From: Acidobacteriota bacterium | Lineage (GTDB): Bacteria; Acidobacteriota; Blastocatellia; Chloracidobacteriales; JADJPF01 | Reading direction: 5' to 3' | DNA length: 57,269 nucleotides | Assembly (NCBI GenBank): GCA_016213785.1 | Contig: JACQZQ010000108.1 | Span: 1-57,269, forward strand | In this document: in pieces, positions 37,252-46,980 of the stretch | How positions within the stretch are numbered: the stretch's first letter is position 1 | Layout: every line of letters starts with the position of its first letter | The notes under the pieces: generated by a model | The model's input: only the letters and a program-made list of their open reading frames with translations | Databases searched by the model: none | Told to the model about the DNA's origin: nothing | Program-made: the position numbers and the translations under genes

Positions 37252-39312
37252 CTAATCTTTGCTATCTTTTGATTGTTTAAGTTCTTTTAACAGGTCTAGA
37301 AATTCCTGTTTATTTCTAAGCTCAAAAAAATAAGCCCACCCATTACTTAAACGCATATAAATACCAGGGGAGAAAAAAGCAAAAGTCAGTGGAACACACT
37401 TCCAAATACGGCTAGATAGCCAAACACTAGAAAATGGTTGTAAGGAAATTTCTTTGATTTCATTTAATGGAACTAGTTTTGAGCGATAAGAAAAATATTT
37501 TATTGCTAAACCATCATTAAAAAGTAGCAATTTACTTGGCAAGCGAGCTATTAAAAGCATAAAAAGAACAAGCGAAACTACTCCCATTAATGCAAAAATT
37601 GCCCATTGAATCCAAAAACTCTCAATACTAAGAATAAAATTAAAGACAAGCCACTGATAAATAAAATATAAAAACTGACCACCAATAGCTAAAACAACTA
37701 AAAATAAAATAATTACCAGTAACCTAGTAAGCAACGACATGCGAAAACGCGCAATATAACGAAGGCGTGCAATAGGTAATGCACTAAGTAAGTAACGACG
37801 TGTAACACTAAGAGTAATCACCAGGAGTAATACACCTAAGGCTGCAAATATTCCTTGGCTAAGAGGATTAACATAATAGACTTCTAGGATTTGTTTTTCA
37901 CGAACTAAATGTTTAAGGGCAAATTCTTCTAATTCATCTTTAGTATAATTCTTAAAGATAGCTACTAAATCAGGAAAATCTGTATGTCGCTCAGGATTGT
38001 AAAAAGAACCTGAAACCCATTGTTCTAAATCTTTTGATGAACTATTCATTACACATAATTTGTTTATTATTGCAGCTTTTTCAGTTTGAAAAACTTCTTC
38101 CTTAAGAGTTTTATTACGTAAGCTTTCTATTTCTTTTTCAATAACTCCACGAGCAAAAGTATATTCACTTTCCTTAAGATTTCCTAGAATCTGAAGTATT
38201 GCAGCATTCCCGCGTTGAGCAATGGGTGTTACCATACCATAAGTAGCTTTACGCTCTCCATAACGAAGCTGTTCATTTAAGCGGTTTTGTAACAATTGGC
38301 TAATAAAGATGACCATAAACTGCTCTTCTTTTGTTAAGTCATAAAACTTAAATCCATTAAAGTAAAAGATATTAGCGCTAAAACTCCAGCTATAAAGTTG
38401 CCAAAAACGGTTTGGATTCTTCAACTTAATTTTTGATTCATATGGAGGATGTGATTCTAGCCTAGCAAAAGTACTATTAATTTTTTCTAAAATTTCATCT
38501 TTTGATAAATTACCAATTATTGTTAAAGTCATACCTTTTGGGGTGTAATAAGTATTATAAAAGTCTTTTAGATCTTTAGAGGTAATTTTATGTAAACTTT
38601 CGTAAGGATACCAATCTCTTGTTGGAAAAACATTTTCACCAAATTCTCTAGTCCAAAAATCAGCAGGACGCAACCAATAAGGATTAAGATAATAAGCATC
38701 AATCCAATCAAATAATTCCCTTTTTCTTGCTCTAACCTCTATGGCTACAGGTTCGCGCTGACGCTCCACTATTTTCTCATCCATAGTATGTGGAGAAATA
38801 ACCTTATAGAGCCATTCTAAGGCAAAGAGTCCATATTGTTTATCTATTCTTACAAAATAAAATGTATGGTCTGTATATGTATAGGCATTACGAACACCTC
38901 CTAAATCTTCTACTTCCTTTTTTATTTGTTCTTCTGTACGACCAAGATGATCACTAAAAAGCATATGTTCAGTAAAATGTGCTAATTGCTCTTTGCCAAT
39001 TGGGTCTTGGTCTGAACCCCAAGGAACAGTAACGCTAAGCGAAACATTAGAATCTGTAGGCAAGTGTTTATACCAGATTTTCAGCCCATTAGGCAGTACT
39101 ATTGTTTCAAAATTAGCAAAAGGGTTTTTTACTGCTTTTTCTTCTACTTTTTCTTCTACTTTTTCTTCGGCTAGTAAAGGTCTTGAAAAAAGCCCTAAGA
39201 TTATAATTAATATAAGAGCCTTAACTATATTTCTCTTTTCATAGTAAATATACAGTAACACTGCTTTTAGTAATAAAAAAGATATTTCTAATAATTTAAG
39301 AGTTGGTTTCAT
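37252..39312 (-). CDS. Membrane-anchored M16 peptidase with C-terminal PH-like domain
   Basis: The N-terminus has one or two hydrophobic segments, the second (VKALILIIILGLFSRPLLA) resembling a signal peptide. Residues about 65-440 are a single M16 unit: the inverted zinc motif HFTEH at 112-116 and, about 76 residues on, the third ligand region REPVAIEVRARKRE. Then come transmembrane segments (about 470-490, 525-550 and 560-590) and a cytosolic-looking beta domain (LPSKLLLFNDGLAIKYFSYRSKLVPLNEIKEI) resembling bacterial PH-like domains. I chose the ATG at 39312 because TAGG precedes it; the upstream ATG at 39330 is also in frame. The usual second, inactive M16 half is absent. Confidence 0.87.
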   Translation of the reverse strand: MKPTLKLLEISFLLLKAVLLYIYYEKRNIVKALILIIILGLFSRPLLAEEKVEEKVEEKAVKNPFANFETIVLPNGLKIWYKHLPTDSNVSLSVTVPWGSDQDPIGKEQLAHFTEHMLFSDHLGRTEEQIKKEVEDLGGVRNAYTYTDHTFYFVRIDKQYGLFALEWLYKVISPHTMDEKIVERQREPVAIEVRARKRELFDWIDAYYLNPYWLRPADFWTREFGENVFPTRDWYPYESLHKITSKDLKDFYNTYYTPKGMTLTIIGNLSKDEILEKINSTFARLESHPPYESKIKLKNPNRFWQLYSWSFSANIFYFNGFKFYDLTKEEQFMVIFISQLLQNRLNEQLRYGERKATYGMVTPIAQRGNAAILQILGNLKESEYTFARGVIEKEIESLRNKTLKEEVFQTEKAAIINKLCVMNSSSKDLEQWVSGSFYNPERHTDFPDLVAIFKNYTKDELEEFALKHLVREKQILEVYYVNPLSQGIFAALGVLLLVITLSVTRRYLLSALPIARLRYIARFRMSLLTRLLVIILFLVVLAIGGQFLYFIYQWLVFNFILSIESFWIQWAIFALMGVVSLVLFMLLIARLPSKLLLFNDGLAIKYFSYRSKLVPLNEIKEISLQPFSSVWLSSRIWKCVPLTFAFFSPGIYMRLSNGWAYFFELRNKQEFLDLLKELKQSKDSKD

Positions 39313-39773
39313 ATAGCAGCCTACACCCATAATTTGTTTAGCTTAATTTAGCTTAATTTAGCTTAAAACCCTTCAAAAATTAAGTAATATTTTTGGTGAG
39401 TTTGCTTGTAAGTGATCTAATCATAATGTTATGACCATATTAAATACGTATTAATCCTAAATATCAAATAATCCTGAAAATAAGCTATCTTCTTATAGAC
39501 TATAAAAGTAAATAAAGTATATAATCTTGCTAGTAAGAATCAACTAAAAGCTTTACCCTAAGAAAACAAAAGAGTTAGTCTTTTATTCTATTAACTAAAA
39601 ATACATCTCCAATAAAAATCAATTACTTTTAATGATTAAGTATCTTAAGTTTTTCTATCCTCACTTAAACCTTTAATGATACTTTCTTTGTTTTGCATAT
39701 TTCTATGTAGCAAAGATTTTTATAGTTAGTATTCTAAGCGTATATTACTTTAACCTGAGGGAGTTTACTTAAA
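39313..39773. other. Divergent intergenic region with a short repeat
   Basis: About 460 AT-rich bases between the M16 gene and the second TonB receptor. It holds the tandem repeat at 39337-39369. I see no gene and no convincing promoter boxes; a CTGAGGGAG ribosome-binding site lies just before the receptor's ATG. Confidence 0.5.
39337..39369. repeat. 10-bp tandem repeat upstream of the M16 gene
   Basis: GCTTAATTTA occurs at 39341-39350 and 39351-39360, with partial copies on both sides (TTTA before, GCTTAAAA after). It lies in the 5' leader of the M16 peptidase gene. Confidence 0.8.
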
Positions 39774-42749
39774 ATGAGAAAATTTTTTACTTCTTTAACT
39801 CTAGCACTGCTTTTAGCATTTGGCTCTGGTCAAGCGGTAAAAGCACAATCTGCTGGTGCAACTACTAGTAGTTTAACTGGCAGTGTTATAGATGAACAAG
39901 GAAACACCATTCCTGGAGCAATAATATCTGTTAAAAATTTACAAACAAATTTTGTTCGTGAAATTCGCGCTCAAGAAGATGGCTCTTACCTAGTCACACA
40001 ACTTAATCCTGGTAATTATGAGTTAACTATCTCAGCAGATGGTTTTAATACACAAACTACTCGTCTTGATTTAGTCTTAGGGTCTACTTCATTAGTTAAT
40101 TTTTCTATGAAAATTGGCACAACTTCAGATATTATTGAAGTTATAGCAAGTGCAACAATCGATGAAGGGAAAACTGAAAGCAGCAACAACATTGATAGAG
40201 GCAATATAGACTCATTACCCATTAATCGTCGTAATTTCTTAGATTTTTCACTTACTACACCCCGTGCAGTAACAGATAGAACCCCTCAACAGGGTATTAC
40301 TGTTAGCTCTATGCTAGCTTTTAACGGCCAAAACGCTCGTTTTAATAATATTACTACTGATGGACTAGATAATAATGAGCCTGTTGGAGGTTCAGTTAGA
40401 TCTAATTTTAGTCAAGATTCTGTACAAGAATTTCAAGTTGTTTCTGATAGCTTCTCTGCTGAGTTTGGCCGTGCTACAGCAGGCATTGTTAATATTGTTA
40501 CTCGTGGAGGCGGTAATGATTTTCACGGTAGCTCTTTTTTATTTTTACGTAATGAAGCTATTGCTGCTCGTGATGCTTTTGCAGCTATTGACCCTGAATT
40601 TAAGCAATATCAATTTGGTAGTTTACTAAGCGGGCCAATCAAAAAGGATAAAGCATTTTTCTTTCTCTCTTTTGAACGCTTATCTGTAAAACAAAATAAT
40701 ATTGTCACAATTAATGATCAATCTGTTGATGCAGCACGTCGTCAAGGATTTTTCTTACGTAATGGGCCTGTTCCTGTAGGTCAAGCTAATACATCAATAC
40801 TAGCTCGTACAGACCTACGTTTAACTCCTAATGATACTCTATGGGTACGCTATAACTATGGAGGCTCATTTAATGGTTCAATTGAGCCTTTTGGAGGGCT
40901 AATAGGTGAAACCAATGGCGGAGTACAAGAAGCAGCAGAAAACGCTTTAGCAGCAAATAATACTTATATAAATGTAGGGCTTAATTTAGTAAATGAAACT
41001 CGTATTTTGCTTAGTGAACGAGATCTAGATATTTCTACTATTGGCAATGACCCTCAAGTACAACTATTTGCCCCAGAAGGTAGAATAGTTTTTGGTCGTA
41101 GCTCTTTCTTGCCTCAATTTAGAGAGCTAGATACGGGTCAATTTGTTAACAATACTTCTCTTTCAAAAGGTCGCCATCAAATAAAATTTGGTATTGACTT
41201 AAAGTACCTTACTTTCACTGCACCTCTATCATTTTTTGCTACAGGTTTATCTGTTTTTGCTCCTCTAGATTTATCTGCTCTTACTGGGACAACAACGGTT
41301 TTATCAGGGCTTCAAGCCTTTGATCCTCAATCTCGTACTCCTAGCCAGAGAGCAACATTAATGACCCTTTCACAAACTCTACCTCAACAAGTACAAGGTT
41401 TTCCTAGTAATGTTCCTTTAGCTGACCTAGCTTTTCCATCTTTTATAGCCCAAGGGTTTTCTGACCTATTTGTACAATCTGTTCCAGGTAGATATTATTC
41501 AACCTTTGTTCAAGATGATATAAAAATTAAATCTAACCTAACCCTTAAACTAGGCTTACGCTATGACTTAACTCGTATAAGCTTTATGCCTAGTAATGAT
41601 GGTAATTTTAGCCCTAGAGTAGGATTTGCCTATCAACCTAAGCGACTGCCAAATGCCAGAATATATGGCTCTTATGGAATATTTGTAGGTACACCAATTT
41701 ATGCAATACCTTTTACCTTAGAACTACTTAAGCGTAAGCAAATACAAGTCTTAGTAACTCCATTTCCATTCTCAGTATTAACTTTTGCTCTTCCTGGTCA
41801 TGGGCTTCCTGAATCGCCTAAAATTCCTGATGGGGTTCCATTTATTCCTCAACTTAGCCAAGATTTGGTTTATGATAAAAACGTACGTAGTAGCTATACT
41901 CAACAAGTAAATTTTGGTATAGATTATACATATAAAAAATCAAATATTTCTCTAAGCTATGCATTTGTTAGAGGGTTAAAATTTTTATCTAACCGTAATA
42001 TTAACCCTGTAGTTAGACCTACCCCAGGCAATCCTGTTGCAAGCTCTATTTCAGGTCGTGTTGATACAACTCAAGGCGATTTATTTGAGTTTGAATCAGC
42101 TTTTGATAGTTATTACAATGCTTTTACTCTTAGCTATAAGCAAAAAGTTACAGGACGCTTTAATATATTTGCTCACTATACTTTTGCTAAAGCAATAGAT
42201 AACTTTGTAGATTTTCGTATTGATGTAAATCAATTTAATGATAGCTTAAAACCTGCATTAGAACGCTCTTTGTCTGTTCAAGATTTGCGCAGCCGTTTTG
42301 TTTTATCTGGTTCTGTGGATATTGGATATGGAAAAAGTAAGCTTTTAAGGGATTTCCGCCTCTCAACTATAGTCAATGCTGAATCTGGCCGCCCATATAA
42401 TATTACAGCAGGAGCAGACTTAAATTTATCAGGAGATTTTCCACCTAGTGATAGACCTCTTGGTTTAGGCCGAAATACTGGTATTTCTCCTGGGTTCTTT
42501 GGCGTAGACCTACGTTTAGAACGCAAAATTACAGTTAAAGAACGTGTACAAGTACAAGGATTTTTAGAGGTCTTTAATCTCTTTAATAGAGTAAATATCA
42601 GTGAAATAGATGGTATATTCCCAGCCGATGCTCAGGGTAATTTTAATTTACCTAAAAAAGATGGAAGCCGTTTTATTGCACCTCCTGAGCGTTTCCGTAG
42701 CGCATTTGCTCCTCGCCAAGTCCAACTTGGATTTAGATTTTCCTTCTAA
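39774..42749 (+). CDS. TonB-dependent receptor, Oar-like (second copy)
   Basis: A 991-residue outer-membrane protein built like the receptor at 28.1 kb. The signal peptide ends near AVKAQ (25). A carboxypeptidase-regulatory-like domain follows (GSVIDEQGNTIPGAIISV, about 36-115), then plug motifs ARFNNITTDGLDNNE and EFQVVSDSFSAEFGRATAGIVN with NIVTRGGGNDFHG. The barrel ends in RQVQLGFRFSF, a terminal Phe as expected for outer-membrane assembly. The two receptors differ strongly in sequence, so they probably serve different ligands. No SusD-like lipoprotein is adjacent. Regulation is not visible. Confidence 0.93.
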   Translation: MRKFFTSLTLALLLAFGSGQAVKAQSAGATTSSLTGSVIDEQGNTIPGAIISVKNLQTNFVREIRAQEDGSYLVTQLNPGNYELTISADGFNTQTTRLDLVLGSTSLVNFSMKIGTTSDIIEVIASATIDEGKTESSNNIDRGNIDSLPINRRNFLDFSLTTPRAVTDRTPQQGITVSSMLAFNGQNARFNNITTDGLDNNEPVGGSVRSNFSQDSVQEFQVVSDSFSAEFGRATAGIVNIVTRGGGNDFHGSSFLFLRNEAIAARDAFAAIDPEFKQYQFGSLLSGPIKKDKAFFFLSFERLSVKQNNIVTINDQSVDAARRQGFFLRNGPVPVGQANTSILARTDLRLTPNDTLWVRYNYGGSFNGSIEPFGGLIGETNGGVQEAAENALAANNTYINVGLNLVNETRILLSERDLDISTIGNDPQVQLFAPEGRIVFGRSSFLPQFRELDTGQFVNNTSLSKGRHQIKFGIDLKYLTFTAPLSFFATGLSVFAPLDLSALTGTTTVLSGLQAFDPQSRTPSQRATLMTLSQTLPQQVQGFPSNVPLADLAFPSFIAQGFSDLFVQSVPGRYYSTFVQDDIKIKSNLTLKLGLRYDLTRISFMPSNDGNFSPRVGFAYQPKRLPNARIYGSYGIFVGTPIYAIPFTLELLKRKQIQVLVTPFPFSVLTFALPGHGLPESPKIPDGVPFIPQLSQDLVYDKNVRSSYTQQVNFGIDYTYKKSNISLSYAFVRGLKFLSNRNINPVVRPTPGNPVASSISGRVDTTQGDLFEFESAFDSYYNAFTLSYKQKVTGRFNIFAHYTFAKAIDNFVDFRIDVNQFNDSLKPALERSLSVQDLRSRFVLSGSVDIGYGKSKLLRDFRLSTIVNAESGRPYNITAGADLNLSGDFPPSDRPLGLGRNTGISPGFFGVDLRLERKITVKERVQVQGFLEVFNLFNRVNISEIDGIFPADAQGNFNLPKKDGSRFIAPPERFRSAFAPRQVQLGFRFSF

Positions 42750-42755
42750 AAATAA

Positions 42756-42793
42756 AAAGGTAGTAGAATAAAGCCATTGTTTCTACTACCTTT
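42756..42793 (+). terminator. Hairpin terminator of the second TonB receptor gene
   Basis: A perfect 13-bp stem (42756-42768 with 42781-42793) with a 12-base loop. The right arm ends in TTT without a longer T-tract, so termination may be partial. Confidence 0.65.
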
Positions 42794-42949
42794 CAAACTC
42801 TTAATTTTAATCAAATTTAGTTTATTCTTTTCTTTTAGCTATACATCTTTCTACCTAACTTAACCATCCAAAATGCGCTTATATGTCGTATTTAATTATA
42901 TAATGTGTTATACAATGGCCGAAAAATTCACCTACAAGGAGAAAATTAA

Positions 42950-43324
42950 ATGAAAAAAACAAAAATCTTTGCGCTTGCTATGGTTGTCTTTGCCCTCTGT
43001 CTTACTTTAATTAGCCCTGTTATGGGTCAAAAGAAAAGTACGGGTAAAAAAGGTGGTAGTGCAGCATCTTTAGGAGTAAAAATCTTTAATAGAGAATGCA
43101 CAGCTTGCCATCCTGGTGGAACAAACACAATTGAATCAGAAAAAACCTTAAAAGCCGATGCACTTAAGAAATTTGGCTTTACTAGTGTTGCAGACGTAAA
43201 AAAACGCGTAGAAAATGGGGCTGGCGTTATGCCAATTTATAAAGATACTCTTAAACCTGCTGAAATTGACGCTGTAGCCAATTATGTTTGGACTAAATCT
43301 CAAAAGAACGGATGGCCTAAATAA
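42950..43324 (+). CDS. Exported class I c-type cytochrome
   Basis: A 124-residue protein with a signal peptide ending around VMGQ (27). CTACH (Cys50, Cys53, His54) binds one heme c, and VMPIY places Met94 as the likely sixth ligand, followed by the final helix LKPAEIDAVANYVW. It looks like a small soluble cytochrome of the c6/c551 type serving periplasmic electron transfer. CAAGGAG precedes the ATG and a strong terminator follows, so it is probably a single-gene unit. Confidence 0.93.
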   Translation: MKKTKIFALAMVVFALCLTLISPVMGQKKSTGKKGGSAASLGVKIFNRECTACHPGGTNTIESEKTLKADALKKFGFTSVADVKKRVENGAGVMPIYKDTLKPAEIDAVANYVWTKSQKNGWPK

Positions 43325-43360
43325 TTATTACCTAGTTTTAATTAGTTCGTAAATAGCCCG

Positions 43361-43397
43361 TAAGCTGAGAATAAAAGCCTCTCAGCTTTATTTTTTT
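43361..43397 (+). terminator. Rho-independent terminator of the cytochrome gene
   Basis: AAGCTGAGA (43362-43370) pairs with TCTCAGCTT (43380-43388) around a nine-base loop; TA and seven T residues follow. Confidence 0.92.
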
Positions 43398-43454
43398 ATA
43401 GCTATAAAAGTGGAATTTTTCTCACTTTACACTTTATATATTTGGTAAAAATCT

Positions 43455-43769
43455 TTACTCCTCATGTAAATAAGGCCAAGCTGAATACTTATCAATAAGT
43501 TGTAAACCTATTCGAGTTTTTATTGCAGAATTTTCTTCATTATAATCTGTAATAACATTTGTTACTTCTCCTTTAGCAGCTAAGTCACCTCCTATATATA
43601 TGCTTATTATAGAGTTAACTTCAAAAGGAAATCTTGTATGTAAACACGCTCCTGAATAACTTACATCTGTCATTAAAGCCTCTAATCTTTCATGTCCATA
43701 TAAATCATGCCCTTTAACTAAGATAAATACTTTAGTTTCTTCTCTAGGTTCTTCGCGTTGATAGTCCAT
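43455..43769 (-). CDS. PilZ-domain protein
   Basis: A 104-residue single-domain protein. The N-terminus YQREEPREE holds the arginine-containing segment and DVSYSGACLHT is the DxSxxG motif; together they bind cyclic di-GMP in PilZ domains. The N-terminal motif is REEPRE rather than the usual RxxxR, so binding is plausible but not sure. It would act as a small cyclic-di-GMP effector, for example on motility or surface polysaccharide. AAGGAGG precedes the ATG with ideal spacing. Confidence 0.85.
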   Translation of the reverse strand: MDYQREEPREETKVFILVKGHDLYGHERLEALMTDVSYSGACLHTRFPFEVNSIISIYIGGDLAAKGEVTNVITDYNEENSAIKTRIGLQLIDKYSAWPYLHEE

Positions 43770-43856
43770 TATTTCCTCCTTAAAAATAGCTTTTACTCTT
43801 TCTTGCGCTATTCTTAAAATATACCGAGCAAAACTTATACCCTATATACTTTCTAG

Positions 43857-45485
43857 CTATTTTTTATCATTTACAGACAAAACCATTAAGTTAAAGTCTG
43901 GGTTATGATATAAAAGTTTTTTGCCCAAAATACTAGTGCCTAACACAGTAGTTTTAGGCAAGTTTATTTCTGTTTTTACAAGATATTTTACATTAAAAGC
44001 TTCAAAATCTCTTTCTGTTACCACTAAAGTTTTTCTTTTTGTATAAAGAAAAACTAGAGCAGGGTTATCTGTAGTAATTACACTATCTATCGGTGTTTTC
44101 TCATTAATATAAGTAAACATTTCTAGATATACCCGATTAAGGTAAATCCATTGAGGTTGGTCTTTAGGGTTTGTTTGTTTTTTTGCTTGAATATAGCCTA
44201 AGTGATCATAAAAACTTACAATTAGTAGAAAAAGTAAAAAAATTTTGGCTATTAACCATTCATCATTAAAACTTACTAGATTCTTAATTTTAGATAACCA
44301 TAACTGTAACTGTTGAAATGTAGTTAGTGCATAAAAAACTAAAAAAGGAAATAGTGTAAGAATAAAACGAAAGGGCAACCAAGGCCAAGCAATAATTAGT
44401 GTAAGCGACATCAAAACAACAAGTTCGGCTAAAGTTAACCCTGAGCGTAACGATAAAGCAAAACCTAAAGCTATTATTATTGCAAAAGTCCAAGAAAAAA
44501 CTTTTGTTCCAAGATTTCCATCCATAACTCCTGTCATTCCTAAAACTTCTTCTCCGCTTTCTCTTGCACCACGAAAGGCAATGGGCAAAAGCATTCCACC
44601 TATATTTAGCTCAGATATTTGCTGTATGTTTTTTAAAAATCTTGCTGGTAAATCGGCTACAGTGATTCGCTCTAAAGATCCTGCACGTAATTTCCAAAAC
44701 TCATCATTATAATTTGTAACACCATATTGTTTTGTAACTAAAGGGTTTAGAGGTTCTTGAAAAGTGACTTTTTTATACACTGTCCAAGGTAAAATACATA
44801 TAACGACACCTAAAATAAAAACAGCAACTCCTGTCCAAAGCCTTTTAGTAGCCAAAAATAAAACCGAGGCTCCTATTATAACTACTCCTATTGTTCTTGT
44901 TAAAAATGCACTTGAGGCTAAAAATGCACCTAGTAAGACTAAGTAAGGAAATTTTGAATAGCTAGCTTTTTTAACATAAGTTTCAATAACTAAAATCGTC
45001 GCAATTTGTAGTGCAGTAAAAAAACACTCTGACATTAAAGTAGAAGTAGCCAAAAACACAAAGGCTGGGCAAATAACTGTAACTAAAGCAATTCCAAGAG
45101 AGGGGAGTTTAGCAAGATTCCTATATTTTTGAAAATAGTAATAAATCATTATCCCTAAAAAAAACATAGAAACTATTGATACTGATTTAAGTAGCCAAAT
45201 ATTTTCTGGGAATTTTGGATTTAAGTAACAAATAAAAGCTAAGACTGTAGGCATTCCAGGAGGATAAACAGGAGTAATACCTAATAAAGGGAAATTAAGC
45301 AGTTGATAACCATTACCACTTGAAATAGATTGAGCTAGTAATAAATACCAAGCATCATCCTTAAATAGTCCAACTGCTGAATTTAGACGCAAGATATAAA
45401 TCAATAAACAAATTATTAAAGAAACTATTCCAACAAATTTTTCTCTTCTATAAAAAGAAAATTTAAGTGTTTCGGATTCAGACAT
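43857..45485 (-). CDS. GT-C fold membrane glycosyltransferase (PMT/ArnT-like)
   Basis: A 542-residue integral membrane protein with about ten to twelve hydrophobic helices. KDDAWYLLLAQSISSGNGY in the first periplasmic loop carries the acidic pair typical of GT-C mannosyl- and arabinosyl-transferases, which use polyprenyl-phosphate sugars. PVYPPGMPTVLA continues the family pattern. It probably glycosylates a lipid or protein on the outer face of the cytoplasmic membrane. The last 100 residues form a soluble domain. The gene is followed after 33 bases (upstream in transcription) by the glutamate dehydrogenase homologue on the same strand. Confidence 0.85.
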   Translation of the reverse strand: MSESETLKFSFYRREKFVGIVSLIICLLIYILRLNSAVGLFKDDAWYLLLAQSISSGNGYQLLNFPLLGITPVYPPGMPTVLAFICYLNPKFPENIWLLKSVSIVSMFFLGIMIYYYFQKYRNLAKLPSLGIALVTVICPAFVFLATSTLMSECFFTALQIATILVIETYVKKASYSKFPYLVLLGAFLASSAFLTRTIGVVIIGASVLFLATKRLWTGVAVFILGVVICILPWTVYKKVTFQEPLNPLVTKQYGVTNYNDEFWKLRAGSLERITVADLPARFLKNIQQISELNIGGMLLPIAFRGARESGEEVLGMTGVMDGNLGTKVFSWTFAIIIALGFALSLRSGLTLAELVVLMSLTLIIAWPWLPFRFILTLFPFLVFYALTTFQQLQLWLSKIKNLVSFNDEWLIAKIFLLFLLIVSFYDHLGYIQAKKQTNPKDQPQWIYLNRVYLEMFTYINEKTPIDSVITTDNPALVFLYTKRKTLVVTERDFEAFNVKYLVKTEINLPKTTVLGTSILGKKLLYHNPDFNLMVLSVNDKK

Positions 45486-45518
45486 AACTTATGTTACTTA
45501 AGATATTTAGATTATTTT

Positions 45519-46787
45519 TTAAGCATATATTCCACGTAGCTTTATTTCTGCGGCTACACGATCAATTGCACGCATATAGGCTGCTGTACGTGTATCAACA
45601 GAGTGTTTTTCTGAATAATTTAGCATTTCTTGAAAACTATCTAATAGTTTATTTTTAATGTTTTCTAAGATTTCTTGTTTTTTCCAAAAAAAGCCTGTTC
45701 GATTTTGTACCCATTCTAAGTGTCTAGCAACTGCGCCACCAGAATTAGCCAGTAAATCAGGAATAACAAAAATGCCTTTTTCATAAAGAATAGGGTCTGC
45801 TTGTGAAGTAGTAGAGCCATCAGCCGCTTCACAAAGAATTTTACATTTAATATTATCAGCATTTTGACTAGTAATTTGCTCGTGTAAAGCAGCAGGAATT
45901 AAAACCTCACAATCTATTGCTAAAAGCATATTAGGGTTAATATGCTCTGCGGCTTCATAATTATTAAAAGTTCTATGTAGCGCAAAATATTCTAGAGCTT
46001 CGACTACATTTAACCCCTCAGCATTATAAATTCCATCATCAACATCTGATATGGCTACAACTTTATAACCGGCTTCATAAAGTAACTTAGCAGCACTGCC
46101 CCCACGACGGCCTGCACCCTGAATAGCAACACGAGTTTGCGAAGGTTCTAGTTGAAAGCTCTTTAACGCCTCACTTACCAAACAAAGCACCCCATAACCT
46201 GTAGCAGTATTTCCAACAGGTGAACCGCCCATTTGAACAGGCTTTCCTGTAACTATTGCAGTGACATTATGACGAGCATGCATTGAATATGTATCCATTA
46301 CCCAAGCCATTACTTGTTCATTAGTATTAATATCAGGAGTAATAATATCACGCTCAGGGCCTAAAATATCTAACATATCAGCTGTATAGCGCCTAGTAAT
46401 TCGTTCTATCTCTATAGGTTGTAGCGCTTTTGGATTACAAACTACACCACCTTGTGAACCCCCAAAAGGAATATCGACTAAAGCACATTTATAAGTACTC
46501 CAAGCCGCTCCTGCACGCATTTCATCTAAAGTTATATTTGGCCCAAAGCGCAAGCCTCCTTGTAGAGCGCCTCTTGCTAAATTGTACTGCACCCGATAAG
46601 CCTTAAATATTTCTGTATCGCCATTAACACGTTGAATAGGCAAATAAGCAGAAATTTCTCGGCTTGGGCTTCGTAAAATTTTATATAAATTAGGCTCTAA
46701 GCTTAAAAGTTCTGCTGCACGGTCAAAACGTGCCATTGTTGATTCAAAAGGACTATACTCATCATAGCTTTGGGGTATATAAGACAT
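45519..46787 (-). CDS. Glu/Leu/Phe/Val dehydrogenase homologue with altered active-site lysines
   Basis: The 422-residue sequence has the full amino-acid dehydrogenase layout, with an N-terminal catalytic domain and a C-terminal NAD(P) domain (AIQGAGRRGGSAAKLL). However, the substrate-lysine motif PxKGGxRF reads ALQGGLRF (Gln76), and GGxKGG, which carries the catalytic lysine, reads GGSQGG (Gln112). Lys100 (TYKCA) and Asp152 (TPDINTNEQ) remain. Both changes are CAA codons, one base from AAA. It may be a non-catalytic regulatory subunit or act on another substrate. The ATG at 46787 has GGAG nine bases upstream; the longer frame to 46862 lacks support. Confidence 0.93.
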   Translation of the reverse strand: MSYIPQSYDEYSPFESTMARFDRAAELLSLEPNLYKILRSPSREISAYLPIQRVNGDTEIFKAYRVQYNLARGALQGGLRFGPNITLDEMRAGAAWSTYKCALVDIPFGGSQGGVVCNPKALQPIEIERITRRYTADMLDILGPERDIITPDINTNEQVMAWVMDTYSMHARHNVTAIVTGKPVQMGGSPVGNTATGYGVLCLVSEALKSFQLEPSQTRVAIQGAGRRGGSAAKLLYEAGYKVVAISDVDDGIYNAEGLNVVEALEYFALHRTFNNYEAAEHINPNMLLAIDCEVLIPAALHEQITSQNADNIKCKILCEAADGSTTSQADPILYEKGIFVIPDLLANSGGAVARHLEWVQNRTGFFWKKQEILENIKNKLLDSFQEMLNYSEKHSVDTRTAAYMRAIDRVAAEIKLRGIYA

Positions 46788-46883
46788 TTTTCTATTCTCC
46801 AAAATATTAAGAAAAAATAACTTAAGCAGGCTATTATATTTAATCAAACTTATTATTATCAACTACACTATATAATTTAACTG

Positions 46884-46916
46884 ATTCTTTAGAAATTCTT
46901 TAGAAATTCTTTAGAA
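46884..46916. repeat. 11-bp tandem repeat upstream of the dehydrogenase gene
   Basis: Three exact copies of ATTCTTTAGAA are followed by ATTTCTAAA, which makes the last copy part of a palindrome (TTTAGAAATTTCTAAA). Confidence 0.9.
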
Positions 46917-46949
46917 ATTTCTAAAAAAATCCTTGCAAAACTTTCAATC

Positions 46950-46980
46950 AAAAAAGGCAGAGCTATAACTCTGCCTTTTT
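46950..46980 (-). terminator. Terminator of the pentapeptide-repeat gene
   Basis: AAAAAGGCAGAG (46951-46962) and CTCTGCCTTTTT (46969-46980) form a perfect 12-bp stem with a six-base loop. Read on the minus strand, the T-tract follows the stem, so it ends the transcript of the gene at 47.0-49.5 kb. Confidence 0.88.

Noticed and set aside
28125-42749. SusC/SusD polysaccharide-utilisation loci
   Set aside because: The receptors are Oar-like, with no SusD lipoprotein, glycoside hydrolase or sigma/anti-sigma pair next to them.
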